A stretch of DNA of 6,206 nucleotides, taken from assembly GCA_026984385.1 (NCBI GenBank), contig JALSSH010000616.1, positions 1 through 6,206 on the forward strand, given 5' to 3'. The stretch comes from Ardenticatenia bacterium. Lineage in GTDB: Bacteria; Chloroflexota; Anaerolineae; Aggregatilineales; Aggregatilineaceae. Both the position numbers and the translations under genes were made by a program. The notes under the pieces are model-generated. The model ran no database searches and was not told where the DNA came from. It worked only from the letters and a program-made list of their open reading frames with translations. Of this stretch, positions 6,058 through 6,206 are shown one piece after another (the stretch's first letter is position 1; each line of letters opens with the position of its first letter).

Positions 6058-6104
6058 GCGCGGCACAGTGAGCAGCGGAAATCGAGCGAACGGCGAGCGC
6101 TTGT

Positions 6105-6201
6105 CGGCGGTGAACGTCCGCCGCCGGGGGCGCGCCGCCTAGCCGCGCTCCGCGCGGCTGACGCGCGGCGGATGCCGCGCGTGGTGCGCCTTTCGGCGCA
6201 C
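6105..6201. repeat. Cluster of perfect GC-rich hairpins downstream of the amidase gene
   Basis: Four stem-loops occur in 97 bases. First: CGGCGG (6105-6110) with CCGCCG (6118-6123), loop of 7. Second: AGCCGCGC (6141-6148) with GCGCGGCT (6152-6159), loop TCC. Third: ACGCGCGGC (6161-6169) with GCCGCGCGT (6174-6182), loop GGAT. Fourth: GTGCGCC (6184-6190) with GGCGCAC (6195-6201), loop TTTC. The last three are separated by a single G each. The stretch CGCGCGGC occurs twice (6151-6158 and 6162-6169), so alternative pairings are possible. There is no T-run, so it is not a classical terminator in the window. It could be a dispersed palindromic repeat (REP-like), an mRNA-stabilising 3' structure, or part of a structured RNA that continues beyond the edge. 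No convincing gene is visible in 6058-6206. Confidence 0.6.
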
Positions 6202-6206
6202 GGGCG

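Noticed and set aside
6105..6206. CRISPR array or intrinsic terminator at the window end
   Set aside because: The hairpins do not share a repeat unit with spacers, and no T-run follows any stem inside the window.

Overview
The window is a GC-rich stretch of a bacterial chromosome with ordinary housekeeping gene content. It carries no phage genes, insertion sequences or CRISPR array. The best guess for the source is a member of the Chloroflexota (Anaerolineae-like). That is inference: it rests on the GC-rich codon style, a lipoprotein with the jelly-roll 'lyvNGe-lgev-D' domain common in that phylum, an extended -10 promoter, and a general resemblance of the proteins. No rRNA or other decisive marker is present.

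Layout. Bases 2-172 hold the 3' end of xseB (exonuclease VII small subunit). A 177-base gap with a weak promoter candidate and a structured leader precedes clpC (350-2842, +), a complete 830-residue Hsp100 unfoldase of the ClpP-partner type. A strong stem-loop with a T-run (2864-2899) ends clpC and lies between it and a convergent gene. That gene (2917-3603, -) encodes a 228-residue secreted lipoprotein. Directly upstream of it on the same strand is tRNA-Arg(CCU) (3690-3762), with a good candidate promoter at 3774-3803. The two are probably co-transcribed. The lipoprotein leader can form two mutually exclusive hairpins, one of which buries its ribosome binding site.

Divergent from the tRNA, a plus-strand cluster starts from an extended -10 promoter (3835-3864). 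It encodes a HAD-family phosphatase (3906-4706), a shikimate-kinase-like P-loop protein that overlaps it by four bases (4703-5239), and a nitrilase-superfamily amidase of the omega-amidase type (5278-6057). The kinase-like protein keeps the nucleotide-binding loop but has altered residues where shikimate kinase binds its sugar acid. The trio therefore looks like a small-molecule phosphatase/kinase/amidase operon of unknown substrate, possibly metabolite repair.

The last 149 bases (6058-6206) have no convincing gene. They hold a run of perfect GC-rich hairpins, three of them separated by single G residues, and this is the most unusual non-coding structure in the window.
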